A DNA stretch of 64,000 bases from Nitratireductor arenosus (GCF_009742725.1 NZ_WPHG01000003.1:1-64000); one strand, 5' to 3'; shown: positions 31,872 to 40,216, counted from the first letter of the stretch. Made by a program: numbers and translations. The notes: a model not told the origin generated them from the letters alone.

Positions 31872-32882
31872 TTAGTCGGTAAGGGACGTGACGAAAGGAT
31901 CGACCGGAAAAATAGGTCCCGGCTGCCCCGTCACTTTACGGAGCAGTTCGAGGCTTCGAACGCTGTATGTCCGAAAAACAAGACGGTCGCCGGAACCAAT
32001 CGCGCCGCGCTTGTGTGCGCCCCGCAAGTTGTTGAAGGTGAGAAAGCAACCCGGATCGAGCGGCATGCCGACAGCGCGTTGGTTAAGAGCTGTCTTGAGC
32101 GCAACCAGCGCCGCCGCAGCTAAGGTGTCATCGGAAGCGATTGGGCGGGTCGCATAACTGGGAAATCGGAGTTCAAACTCGTTGCTAGGACCGCGGGTAA
32201 CGATAGCGCAGGGCTGAGACCATCTGTCAGTGCCTACGCCAAAGCTGATGGGAAAGCGCACGCGAAATCGCGGCTCAGACAGCACCTCCTTGTGTTCGCG
32301 ATCGAGCGAAAGCAGTGCATCGCCTACAGGCGAATAGCTGGTTAACGTTCCGGGCGGATTTTGTATGCCATAGAGATTGATGAACTCAGTGCGGGCCTCG
32401 CGAGGCATGGCGGCGTCGTCTGTATGGATGTCGAATTCATCACGGGTCGAGTTGGTGTTCGCCGCAGACTCCTGCAGCGGTCGAAGTTCCATTATTAACC
32501 TCCCCTCGTTCTGAGAGGAGTAGTTAAAGAGCATCCCCAGCTCGCGAGACATCCCCAGTAACGCAAGCTGGGCTCGGACCTCATCCGTAGGAAGCCCTGT
32601 GATATATAGCGCATCAAGCTTGCCGTTCTTCGCTTGGCGCAGCAGCTGCGAAACATGCGGAAGTGTATCCCGGATCAGAGCGCGCGCGGCGCCACCGATC
32701 GCGGCTTGCTCGTCTGGTTCATCCGGCCAGCGGATTGCTGCCGCAAACCGGTCGATTTCGAGTTCCAGGATTTTGCGTTCGTCTACAGCTAAAGCCGCAG
32801 TTTGAACGCGATCCGACGCGTTCGCGAGACACTGCGAACAAACTCCAGAACAGGCATCTTGACATACATGCTTTGCAAACAT
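31872..32882 (-). CDS. Clavaminate-synthase-like Fe(II)/2-oxoglutarate oxygenase with Cys-rich N-terminus
   Basis: A 336-residue protein. The double-stranded beta-helix carries the iron triad H153-T-D155 and H290 (in NNLRGAHKRGAI), followed by the 2-oxoglutarate arginine near R300/R304 (RLVFRTYSVR). These fit the clavaminate-synthase/VioC/AsnO branch, which hydroxylates amino acids. Residues 7-18 form C-x3-C-x3-C-x2-C, not usual in the family, perhaps a zinc or iron-sulfur site or a fused leader. Start ATG 32882 has GGAG upstream and so includes the Cys motif. It lies in an operon with the AlaX-like gene. Substrate unknown. Confidence 0.78.
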   Translation of the reverse strand: MFAKHVCQDACSGVCSQCLANASDRVQTAALAVDERKILELEIDRFAAAIRWPDEPDEQAAIGGAARALIRDTLPHVSQLLRQAKNGKLDALYITGLPTDEVRAQLALLGMSRELGMLFNYSSQNEGRLIMELRPLQESAANTNSTRDEFDIHTDDAAMPREARTEFINLYGIQNPPGTLTSYSPVGDALLSLDREHKEVLSEPRFRVRFPISFGVGTDRWSQPCAIVTRGPSNEFELRFPSYATRPIASDDTLAAAALVALKTALNQRAVGMPLDPGCFLTFNNLRGAHKRGAIGSGDRLVFRTYSVRSLELLRKVTGQPGPIFPVDPFVTSLTD

Positions 32883-32986
32883 GGCATTTCTCCATTTCTG
32901 GGTTGGAAATGCCTTGCCTGCGCAAAGATCAGGCTCTACGTTGCAACCTTCCGCAGCTGCGGCGAGAACATCACGTCGCGCAAGCA

Positions 32987-33012
32987 GGCACCGTCACTTT
33001 TGTGACGGTGCC
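32987..33012. promoter_or_regulatory. Perfect hairpin upstream of the oxygenase and its divergent neighbour
   Basis: Arms GGCACCGTCAC and GTGACGGTGCC around TTTT in the 32883-33157 gap between divergent genes. It may act as an operator or transcript hairpin; no T-run follows on either strand. No small precursor-peptide gene was seen in the gap. Confidence 0.5.
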
Positions 33013-33157
33013 AATTTATTGGTCGCTGAATCGGCGGTACACTGAACGTGTTGGAACGTTCCTGGACCAGTTAAGATTTTCTAGAACCAGAGCTTGCAGG
33101 AAGCTCCCCAGCCGGTCTAATTCTACGCCAACCAAGGATTCTGAGGAGGGTGGCAGA

Positions 33158-33865
33158 ATGCCGCGACCGACTTCGCCATATGATTTGATCTATGCCCCAG
33201 GTGACGATGTCGCGTACCCGGATTGGCTGCATGACGTCGGCGATCGAAGCGTTTTCAGGATCAGTGGCCTGTGGGAGTACCGTATCGCTACCGGGCGCGA
33301 TGACAGCGGGAAGAAGGGATTTGCTAACCCGGCCCGCTTGGAACGGGCCACCGCAAAACTAGCGCAGTACGGTTGGGATACGTACTGCGAACCGGCCAGG
33401 ACACCCCTGTCAGCAACCGGCGTTGCGACGATATTGCGGGCGCGTGACGGCCGGCGCACTAAGATGAGTCTTCATAGCGCCCTGCTTCTCATCCTTATGC
33501 TTGAAGATTTCCTGGCCGAGCGAGGGTCGCCGATTGACATTTACTCCGGCGGGTTCACACCTCGCTTGCCAGCCCCTGTCAGGATCGTCCCGTACATTTT
33601 TGATCTGAAGCAGGCGACCGCAGCGAGACTTGATGATCTTATCAGGCGAGGGCGGGAGATTCGCCGTCGAGCTTACCAGGAAAATTTGGATTTCCTCGAA
33701 CATATGTGCCGCTGCGAGGAGATGTTCAGTGAACATACTTGTCGAGTGGTGTCCGAAGAAGGGCAACTTGAGGCTGGAATCGATACCGTGATCCGCAGAA
33801 AAAAGAACTCAGGTAATGGGTATCGCGTTGCCTGCAACCTAGATCGAGTTGTTTACCCTATTTAA
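33158..33865 (+). CDS. Unknown protein, larger paralogue
   Basis: A 235-residue protein with the same layout as the 30354-30830 product: MPRPTSPYDLIYAPGDD, FRISGLWEYR, an inner stretch with ARLERATAKL, MSLHSALLLILMLEDF, SPIDIYSGG and PVRIVPYIF. It has an extra C-terminal 85 residues with two Cys (MCRCEEMFSEHTCRV). GAGGAGGG lies 7 bases before ATG 33158. No known domain is evident. Its divergent arrangement to the oxygenase gene and its repetition on both sides of the cluster point to a cluster-specific role. Confidence 0.6.
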   Translation: MPRPTSPYDLIYAPGDDVAYPDWLHDVGDRSVFRISGLWEYRIATGRDDSGKKGFANPARLERATAKLAQYGWDTYCEPARTPLSATGVATILRARDGRRTKMSLHSALLLILMLEDFLAERGSPIDIYSGGFTPRLPAPVRIVPYIFDLKQATAARLDDLIRRGREIRRRAYQENLDFLEHMCRCEEMFSEHTCRVVSEEGQLEAGIDTVIRRKKNSGNGYRVACNLDRVVYPI

Positions 33866-34102
33866 CTAGGGAGATTTGAATTTAGGTGGAAATATATTAA
33901 GTATGTTCTTTATCTTTTTCTTGTTCCCTTCGCTTGTTCTACTGACAATTCTCCAGAATTGCTTTTCAGATATTAGATCAAGATCCCCGTAGAAATGGAG
34001 ACCGGAGTCGTAGAGCTTATCGTTAATCTTCCCAAGTGACGAATTCTGGCCAAATATCGTGTATATGCTCACTGCTTTGTATTTTTCATCATGTAAGTCC
34101 AT
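33866..34102 (-). CDS. Small protein with RNA-polymerase alpha-CTD-like fold
   Basis: A 78-residue protein. Residues about 20-70 (INDKLYDSGLHFYGDLDLISEKQFWRIV, then KKIKNILN, cited in parts) follow the helix-hairpin-helix pattern of the C-terminal domain of RNA polymerase alpha: a start helix with KLYDSGL, GDL, SEKQ, and a closing KIKNIL. The usual UP-element/DNA-contacting residues cannot be judged. It lies immediately next to the 33158-33865 gene, converging with it, and is AT-rich. It could modulate transcription of the cluster. Confidence 0.45.
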   Translation of the reverse strand: MDLHDEKYKAVSIYTIFGQNSSLGKINDKLYDSGLHFYGDLDLISEKQFWRIVSRTSEGNKKKIKNILNIFPPKFKSP

Positions 34103-34137
34103 TGTAACCTCTCAAAAGAATATTGAAGGCGATGTCC

Positions 34138-34329
34138 CTACAAGTCAAGATCACCTTGCGCACTGTCTTCGTGCTGCTCAAGATAAGCCAATAGTGCCTG
34201 TCGAATGTGGTGGGCGTTTGGCAGCCCCGTACGCGCCGCAACGGCGGTAAGGCGCCTATAGAGGCGCTCATCGACTTGCGCGCTAATCGGCACCTTCGTC
34301 TCCCGTACAGTGGCCTTGGAACCAGTCAT
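34138..34329 (-). CDS. CopG/Arc-type ribbon-helix-helix protein
   Basis: A 63-residue protein. The pattern VPISAQVDERLYRRLTAVAARTGLPNAHHIRQALLAYLEQHE (cited as segments) has a beta-strand followed by two helices, as in ribbon-helix-helix DNA-binding proteins (CopG/Arc/MetJ). It ends in an acidic tail. Candidate antitoxin or repressor; no obvious toxin partner is adjacent. Start ATG 34329. Confidence 0.7.
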   Translation of the reverse strand: MTGSKATVRETKVPISAQVDERLYRRLTAVAARTGLPNAHHIRQALLAYLEQHEDSAQGDLDL

Positions 34330-34436
34330 GCTGCCATGCTGAGTGCAAACCTCGTCTCTACTCCCGAATCATAGCACAACATTCATTAGTTCAGAATGAG
34401 TTAATTTGAGTTACGCAAATCGAGCGAGGCTGGACG

Positions 34437-35615
34437 TTGCGAATTCAGATAGGTAACCAAGGCCGCGCGCCCGACAACAGGCGCCTGGGCGAATATGAAG
34501 CGTTTCGTCGGCTGGTCGAGAGGCGGCTAGGCTTATCGACGCTTCAGTTCTTGAGTAACGAGTTGCAGAACCAAGCATTTCAACGCTCTTTGGTGAGCGC
34601 GGCGCAATTGCTTGGGGGTTCTGTGTGTCAGCGTGACGCCCGAGGTCGCCGACTACTGATTTTGGCGGGCTATGTCGACCGAATGCTCCCTAATGCGCTG
34701 GCCGACCGTGACGGGGACACGCATCTGATCGCAATGTACACGCCGCTGTTCGCGGCTCTGAGCGAGTTCGCGATGTTCTGCTTCACGCAACGCGCCTTTT
34801 TCGCCGATGTCGGTGACCCGTTGGCAGAAACATCCCCGCCACCGCCGGAAGGCCACGTACCGGGCCTGTGGCTGCTACGCTACACGCTGGCCGGTGGCAA
34901 GGTCGAGGAGCGCCACCGTGAGCAATTCACGCCGCGCGACCCGGTGCGCTACGACATCTCCCTTTACCTCGGTTACCTGATGGCGCGGTTCGTGTGGTTT
35001 CACGAATACGCGCATTGCTTCAACGGCCATGTCGCCTATGTCCAGGAGAATGCCATTGCGCTGCGGCTCTATGAGGTCTCGGAGCCGAGCAAGGGGGCGC
35101 CTCGGGCTGCGCAGCCTGCCCAGCCGGGACCGCGCGACGACGAACTGCGCTGCCTGGAACTTGACGCCGACGAAGCGGCCATGTGGGCGACGTTGCAGGT
35201 GCAGGAAACCGACCGCGAAAACCTCGAAAGCTTCGCGTCACTGGATCGTAGCCTGCGCAAACGGCTTACGCTGTTTGGCGCCTATGCGATGACATGGCTG
35301 TTCGAAGAGTTTCAGAACTACATGGAATCAAACACGGGGCTAGATCACCCTGCGCCGTATCTTCGGCTGCAGAACATGGTACATCTGGCTCGGCAGCATT
35401 TTACCGCGCCGGAAGATCAGGAGCTCCAGCGGGTGGTGTTGAAGGAGTTCGATCACATCGCCTCGGTCATCCCGAACATGTATCGCTCCGACAATCTGAT
35501 GCGCGACATTTCGGATCCGTGGCTCATTGGCGAACTTCAGCGCCAGCTCGCTCGGCTGGATGCATTGAGGCCGGCCTTGGCGCCCTACCGCTATGCGCCG
35601 GTAGCTGGCTCCTGA
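34437..35615 (+). CDS. HExxH metallopeptidase-like protein
   Basis: A 392-residue protein. The metal motif H189-E-Y-A-H193 occurs in FVWFHEYAHCFNGH, and a third-ligand-like acidic motif (LELDADEAAM) follows at about 241-250, the layout of M48/M78 or U49-like peptidases. The N-terminal half is helical (TPLFAALSEFAMFC). No signal peptide, so it acts in the cytosol. Start is TTG 34437 with GAGG 7 bases upstream. It is convergent with the HTH gene 35626-36435; together they could resemble an ImmA-type protease and its repressor target, but the arrangement is not the classical one. Confidence 0.65.
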   Translation: MRIQIGNQGRAPDNRRLGEYEAFRRLVERRLGLSTLQFLSNELQNQAFQRSLVSAAQLLGGSVCQRDARGRRLLILAGYVDRMLPNALADRDGDTHLIAMYTPLFAALSEFAMFCFTQRAFFADVGDPLAETSPPPPEGHVPGLWLLRYTLAGGKVEERHREQFTPRDPVRYDISLYLGYLMARFVWFHEYAHCFNGHVAYVQENAIALRLYEVSEPSKGAPRAAQPAQPGPRDDELRCLELDADEAAMWATLQVQETDRENLESFASLDRSLRKRLTLFGAYAMTWLFEEFQNYMESNTGLDHPAPYLRLQNMVHLARQHFTAPEDQELQRVVLKEFDHIASVIPNMYRSDNLMRDISDPWLIGELQRQLARLDALRPALAPYRYAPVAGS

Positions 35616-35625
35616 TCGCGATGGG

Positions 35626-36435
35626 TCATCGCGACTGATCCTGCCCGCCCTCGACCCTGATCGTCAGCAGATGCAGCTCGCGTAGATGCTTTGGCTGGCG
35701 GGCGAAGTGCGCCGCGAGATCGCCGAGGGTCTGCCAGTCGAAATAGGTTCGCGCGCGCGCCGGCTTCGTGATCCCGGCCGGGAACGGCTCCGGCGCGACA
35801 AACAGCATGAAACGATGGATGCCGGGATGGCTGCGCTCGCGGATCGGAACGAAACGCTTGTCCTTGATGCCGGGTATCAGCACCGGCCCGGCATCGTGGC
35901 GGAGTGAGGCCTCGCCGCTAGCGAAGAGAACCGCGCCCCAGGCCTGCTGGGCGTCGTGCTGAAGGACAAAAAGGAAGCCGCGACGAGCGGTGCGGTATTC
36001 GATCAGGAAGGCCTCACCGAGACGGACCGCGGGGAGGTCATCATCGTCGGCGACGTGTTCGACCAGGCCGAGCGATGGCGGGCGGACCAGCTTGGCCGTG
36101 CCGGTCCGTGCCTCGGCGGCGATGATATCCTCGATTGACGGGGCGGTGTCGGCGGTCAGCGCGCGTTCAAGGGCGGCGACGCTGCCGGTCAGCAGTGCGG
36201 CGACCTCTTCGCGGGTGTGTTTGCCGGGCAGCGCTTCGGTGAACAGCGCGACCAGCGCGTCCATGTGTTTGTCGGGAACCCGGTCGGGATCCACGTTGCG
36301 CTTCAAATTGCCATCTGCCCACGACTCGATCGTGCTGACCACCACGCCGAGCCGCGCTGCGATATCGGCCCGTCGCCAACGCGGTCCGTGACGCCCGAGC
36401 AGCTTCAGCTTGATACGCAGTTGTGGAACGAACAC
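35626..36435 (-). CDS. HTH-domain regulator-like protein
   Basis: A 269-residue protein starting GTG 36435. The N-terminal region has a helix-turn-helix (ADIAARLGVVVSTIESWADG). The middle segments (about 80-105) are helical and acidic. The C-terminal half contains strands (AFLIEYRTARRGFLFVLQHD, HRFMLFVAPEPFP) that may bind a ligand. No other family recognised. The gene converges with the HExxH protein gene (10 bases apart) and diverges from the SprT-like gene. It may regulate the element's right block. Confidence 0.6.
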   Translation of the reverse strand: MFVPQLRIKLKLLGRHGPRWRRADIAARLGVVVSTIESWADGNLKRNVDPDRVPDKHMDALVALFTEALPGKHTREEVAALLTGSVAALERALTADTAPSIEDIIAAEARTGTAKLVRPPSLGLVEHVADDDDLPAVRLGEAFLIEYRTARRGFLFVLQHDAQQAWGAVLFASGEASLRHDAGPVLIPGIKDKRFVPIRERSHPGIHRFMLFVAPEPFPAGITKPARARTYFDWQTLGDLAAHFARQPKHLRELHLLTIRVEGGQDQSR

Positions 36436-36540
36436 TGGCGCTCTTCACCTCCCCTAAGCCAGCCTTTTGCTGGAAACGGTCTGGGTTTGGCAAGGCGGCC
36501 ACGGTGTAGGGACGGGTTCGAAAGTGAGCCGCGACCCGAC

Positions 36541-37314
36541 ATGGCCAACAATCCGATCAAACGCACGCAGATCATCTCCGGTGACGGAACGACCCCGCAC
36601 GCATTTTCTGTACAGCCAAATTCGCGCCGGCTGAGCCCGACCTTTGAGGTCTCGGCCGAATGGCAGGCGCGCTACTCCTATTTCAATGCGCGGCTGTTCG
36701 GCGGCATCCTGCCTGATTGCATCATCACCTTTACCAAGCACCCGCTGGCGCAGGGCTATTTCTGCGCCGAGGCGTTCCGCGACCGCGATGGCCTGATCGC
36801 GCACGAGATCGCGATGAACCCGGCCTGGTTCGCGCTGGGCGACATGGAAAGCTTCGCCACGCTTGTCCATGAGATGTGCCATCTGTGGCGTCATGTCTTC
36901 GGACCGCGCAACCGCAAGGGCGGATACGGCGCGCCCGGCTATCACGACCGTCCGTGGGCCGACAAGATGGAGGCGATCGGACTGATGCCGTCCGATACCG
37001 GCAAGCCCGGCGGCAAGCGCACCGGCTTCCACATGCGCGATTACCCGATCGAGGGCGGCGCATTCGATCTCGCCTGCCGGGAACTCTTGATCGGCGGCGA
37101 CAGCGTGAACTGGCGCGACGCGCGCGAGTTCGAATGGGTTGCCGATCCCTTCGCCGGGACGGGCACGCCCGCCGGGGAAAACCCGATGCCGCCGCGCCGC
37201 TCCAAATCCACCCGCACGCGCTTCGAATGCGCCGGCTGCGGCCTGAAGGCGTGGGCCAAACCCTCCGCGCGGCTTTCCTGCCGCAATTGCAACCGTCCCC
37301 TGACCGCCAGCTGA
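36541..37314 (+). CDS. SprT-like metalloprotease domain protein
   Basis: A 257-residue protein with an SprT domain: YFNARLFGGILPDCIITF, FATLVHEMCHLWRHVFG (H110, E111, H114), and a C-terminal zinc ribbon (FECAGCGLKAWAKP, LSCRNCN). SprT/Spartan proteins cleave DNA-protein crosslinks; in mobile elements the role is unproven, perhaps clearing the covalent relaxase from DNA. Start ATG 36541. It begins the plus-strand backbone block that ends with the integrase. Confidence 0.82.
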   Translation: MANNPIKRTQIISGDGTTPHAFSVQPNSRRLSPTFEVSAEWQARYSYFNARLFGGILPDCIITFTKHPLAQGYFCAEAFRDRDGLIAHEIAMNPAWFALGDMESFATLVHEMCHLWRHVFGPRNRKGGYGAPGYHDRPWADKMEAIGLMPSDTGKPGGKRTGFHMRDYPIEGGAFDLACRELLIGGDSVNWRDAREFEWVADPFAGTGTPAGENPMPPRRSKSTRTRFECAGCGLKAWAKPSARLSCRNCNRPLTAS

Positions 37315-37334
37315 CCGACCAAGGAGTTTTTGTC

Positions 37335-38597
37335 ATGGCCGATCCCCACACCAACGATCCCGTCCGGTTGCCGGCGCGCCGGCTGCCGGCACTGCTCGAT
37401 ATCGCGCTGCCGGCGGTGGCGGTCGGCAGCGGCGCGATGCTGTTCATGGCGGTGCCCAACATTATTGGCGGCGACGATCTCTGGTCGTGGACGAAGGCGA
37501 TCACGCTGGCCTTGAGCGCAACCGTGGTCGGCTATGCGGTGAACAAGCTCGCCATTGAACGCGGCGCGCCGCAGGCCGTGCGGGGCTATCGCATGGCCGG
37601 TATCCTGAGCGTCGGCTCGATCCTGGCGGTCGGCGGCGGGCTTTTTGCCGCGACCTATTCCGGGCTGGTGTTCAAGCATGTCACCGAACTGCAGCTGCAA
37701 GAACATGGCGCGGCGCTGAGCGTCCATGTCAGCACGCAAGGCGCGGCAGCGGCGAAGACCGGACAGGTCACCCCGGCGATCGGCTCCATCACCACCGACC
37801 TGAGACAGAAGGCCGATTGCGAGATCGAAAGCTCGTGTGTCTCGGGGCGCGGCAATGGCGGCCGCGGCCCGGTGGCCCGCGCGCTCGATGAACGTGCCGG
37901 GCGCGCCGAGGCGATTGCCGGCCAGGTGGCCAATGGCGAACGCATGCGCGGCCTCAGGCTCGACGAACTGAACGGTCTGATCGGCGACTATCAGGGTGTG
38001 CTTGCCGATGATGAGGTTCCGATCTCCGAGCGGCGCGTCGAGCTGGCCGGGATCGATGCCAGGGTACGTCAGGTGGCGGGTGAGCTTGCCGAGGCGGTGC
38101 CGGTGGCAATGCTTTCAGCCTTTGCCGGCGAGCTCAAGGGCGGGGTGGAGATTCCAGGCCGTCCTGCCGCGCAGGCCAGCCTCAATGCCATCCTCGCGCG
38201 CCACGGCCAGGGGCTTGACGATGTGATCGGCTCGGTCGAGCGGCTGGAGATGGCGCCGCCAGCCTTTCCCAAACGCACAGGGGTCTCGGACACGCTCGGC
38301 TATTTTGGCCACTTCTTGCCGGTGGCGGCGATCGCGGCGGTGGTGGAGCTGATCTTCCCGCTGGCGCTCTGGCTCTACACCTTCATGGCCCTGCACTGGG
38401 AAGGCCATGTGAAGGAGGCGGGGCAGCGCCGCGGGCGGCCTGGCACTGGCGATGATGACCCGAGCTCGTCGTCGGGCAATGGCGCGCTGCCCCCGCAAGA
38501 ACAGCTTACCGACACCAATGTCGCGGCGTTCCTGCCGCCCAGACGCCGCCGCAACGGGCGCGGTGCCCGGCGCGGACGCTTCGATTCCCTCAACTGA
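37335..38597 (+). CDS. Large membrane protein of the transfer block
   Basis: A 420-residue protein with two N-terminal membrane segments (about 25-44 and 49-66), another at about 84-108, and one near 320-345 (FLPVAAIAAVVELIFPLALWLYTFMAL). The middle (110-300) is a soluble region of charged helices; the tail is Pro/Arg-rich. AAGGAG precedes ATG 37335. It is the first of four membrane proteins encoded just before the coupling ATPase, so it may anchor that ATPase or form part of a transfer channel. Family not recognised. Confidence 0.6.
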   Translation: MADPHTNDPVRLPARRLPALLDIALPAVAVGSGAMLFMAVPNIIGGDDLWSWTKAITLALSATVVGYAVNKLAIERGAPQAVRGYRMAGILSVGSILAVGGGLFAATYSGLVFKHVTELQLQEHGAALSVHVSTQGAAAAKTGQVTPAIGSITTDLRQKADCEIESSCVSGRGNGGRGPVARALDERAGRAEAIAGQVANGERMRGLRLDELNGLIGDYQGVLADDEVPISERRVELAGIDARVRQVAGELAEAVPVAMLSAFAGELKGGVEIPGRPAAQASLNAILARHGQGLDDVIGSVERLEMAPPAFPKRTGVSDTLGYFGHFLPVAAIAAVVELIFPLALWLYTFMALHWEGHVKEAGQRRGRPGTGDDDPSSSSGNGALPPQEQLTDTNVAAFLPPRRRRNGRGARRGRFDSLN

Positions 38598-38629
38598 TCC
38601 TTTGCCTGCCCACACCAAGGAGACCTCCC

Positions 38630-39244
38630 ATGCTTCCGGGTCCTTTCCCCGCCGATATCCTGCCCAAGGCTTTTGTGGCCTCGCTGCTGGTTTGGGGCGG
38701 TGCCAACTATCTGCTGATCGGCCCCAAGATAGGCGAGCGGGTGGTGCGCGCCGATTACCTGCCGGCCTGCGAGATCAACCTCCGCCAAATGGTCAAGCAG
38801 CAAGGCAAGGACCGGCTCGCCGGTCTCAACCTGCCTTCGGCCGATCCCGCCAGGGAGCTTGCCGCGCGCCAGCTGGAGCGCTTTAGCAACAGCCCGGCCA
38901 TGGAGGGACTGCGCCGCATGTCGCGTGGCATGGGCGATCTCTTCGGGCTCGATGGCATGGCCGGTGATCTCGGCGCGCTCTACCGCAGGCAAGCCGCAGA
39001 AGCCCGCCAAGCCTACCAGGATGCCAAAAGGCGCATCGAAGCCGAGACAAAAACCCGGCTCGGCGAGGCCGGCGATGTCTGCGGCTGCATTGCCGACAAG
39101 GCGATTGGCGAGACCAGGAGCGATTGGGCCTTGTTCACCGGCTCGCTCACCGCCTATCGGCCCGCCTCGATTGCCAGCTTCGGCCAGAAGATGGCCGAGG
39201 TGCAGCGCGCCGGTGCCTGCACGGGCAAGGCAGGTGGATCATGA
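38630..39244 (+). CDS. Single-pass membrane protein of the transfer block
   Basis: A 204-residue protein. One hydrophobic helix near the N-terminus (about 14-31, AFVASLLVWGGANYLLIG), then a mostly helical, Arg/Glu-rich periplasmic or cytosolic domain (RRQAAEARQAYQDAKRRIEAETKTR) with Cys at 150 and 152 (DVCGC). Four-base overlap with the next gene. Unknown family, conserved-looking in this type of element. Confidence 0.6.
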   Translation: MLPGPFPADILPKAFVASLLVWGGANYLLIGPKIGERVVRADYLPACEINLRQMVKQQGKDRLAGLNLPSADPARELAARQLERFSNSPAMEGLRRMSRGMGDLFGLDGMAGDLGALYRRQAAEARQAYQDAKRRIEAETKTRLGEAGDVCGCIADKAIGETRSDWALFTGSLTAYRPASIASFGQKMAEVQRAGACTGKAGGS

Positions 39245-39642
39245 GCGGCGCGATCTATTATCGCTCGGGCCGCTTCGAAGTGACCGAGTACCTGCTCAAG
39301 ACGCCGCGCAAGACCTATGCGATCGCGCACATCGAAAATGTCTCGGTCGAGCGGCCTCTGCTTTACTTCCTCGTACCGCCCGCACTCGGGCTGATCGGCT
39401 TTGCCGCGATCTTCCAGCGATATCTCTATGCGAGCGAGATTGCGGCGCTGGCCGTAGCCTTCGCGCTCGCCCTTGCCGCCGCCCTTATCTTCGGTTGCCT
39501 GCAGGTGCATTCGCTGGCGCTGCGCGGTGAAGAGGTCGCGCTGACTTATGGGCTGGTCCGGCAATTGCGCGAGGTTCGCGACGCGGCCGCGGAAGCCATG
39601 GTCGCGCATGAAAAGCGCAGGCGCCGGGACGACGTGACATGA
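39241..39642 (+). CDS. DUF6232-like membrane protein
   Basis: A 133-residue protein. It starts with a strand-rich part (IYYRSGRFEVTEYLLKTPRKTYAIAHIENVSV, in pieces) like the DUF6232 core, then two membrane helices (about 40-60 and 67-88), then a C-terminal strand/helix segment (LALRGEEVALTYGLVRQLREVRDAAAEAM). Overlaps the neighbours by 4 bases on each side (ATGA), so tightly coupled. DUF6232 proteins have no known function. Confidence 0.6.
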   Translation: MSGAIYYRSGRFEVTEYLLKTPRKTYAIAHIENVSVERPLLYFLVPPALGLIGFAAIFQRYLYASEIAALAVAFALALAAALIFGCLQVHSLALRGEEVALTYGLVRQLREVRDAAAEAMVAHEKRRRRDDVT

Positions 39643-39944
39643 ACCGTCTTCCGCGCTCCATCGGCGCCGTGATCGGCATCAATCTACAGCTTCTCTGGGC
39701 GGCGGCCTTCGGCTTCATCGCCTGGGTATCGTGGCCGGGCAGCGCCGAATGGTGGGGCTTTGGCGTTTTGAGCGTGATGATGGGCCTGGGATCGCTGGGC
39801 GCGCTGGTCAATGCGCTGAACGCCATTACCGGTCTTTATGCCCGCGACAAGGCGCTTGCCGAACTGATGGCCCAGGGCGGCCCGCCCAAATCGGCCCGGC
39901 TTGCCGGCCATGATGATTTGAAGCGTGCGGGGATGGTCGAATGA
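39639..39944 (+). CDS. Two-helix membrane protein of the transfer block
   Basis: A 101-residue protein with two hydrophobic segments (about 8-29 and 40-62). Short cytosolic tail with KALAELMAQGG and a closing acidic residue. Coupled by ATGA overlaps on both sides. Encoded directly before the truncated and full coupling proteins. Possibly supplies the membrane anchor that the coupling ATPase lacks; unproven. Confidence 0.6.
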   Translation: MNRLPRSIGAVIGINLQLLWAAAFGFIAWVSWPGSAEWWGFGVLSVMMGLGSLGALVNALNAITGLYARDKALAELMAQGGPPKSARLAGHDDLKRAGMVE

Positions 39945-40216
39945 AGACGCCGCGCCAGCCTCTCGGCCTGATTGGTCCGCGCCCGCTCTTTGAGCCGGTA
40001 TTGAAGCCACGGGCCACCCTCGTCGCGCCACCCGGCAGCGGCAAGACGACCTGCGTTGCGGTGCCGTTCGTTGGCCCTGGCGGGCAGGATCGCGATCCCG
40101 GCGTCACCGAAGACCACAAGGGCAGGTCGCTTCCGACATCGTTTGTCCGCGCCCCGCGCGGCGGTCGCCAGCCGGTCGTATTCGATCCGTTTTATATGAG
40201 GAGCAAGCGGCCATGA
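39941..40216 (+). CDS. Truncated VirD4/TraG paralogue
   Basis: A 91-residue protein. Its start (RPLFEPVLKPRATLV, then Walker A APPGSGKTT, then CVAVPFV) matches the N-terminal part of the coupling ATPase encoded next (RPILEPKNAGSTLV, GGGKTT, CVAVPAI). The remainder (GRSLPTSFVRAPRGGRQPVVFDPF) echoes the beginning of the next motif and then stops. It is therefore a short tandem copy, either a decayed duplication or a small regulator of the ATPase. Walker B and the rest are missing, so it cannot hydrolyse ATP alone. It is translated in frame with good overlaps. Confidence 0.55.
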   Translation: MKTPRQPLGLIGPRPLFEPVLKPRATLVAPPGSGKTTCVAVPFVGPGGQDRDPGVTEDHKGRSLPTSFVRAPRGGRQPVVFDPFYMRSKRP

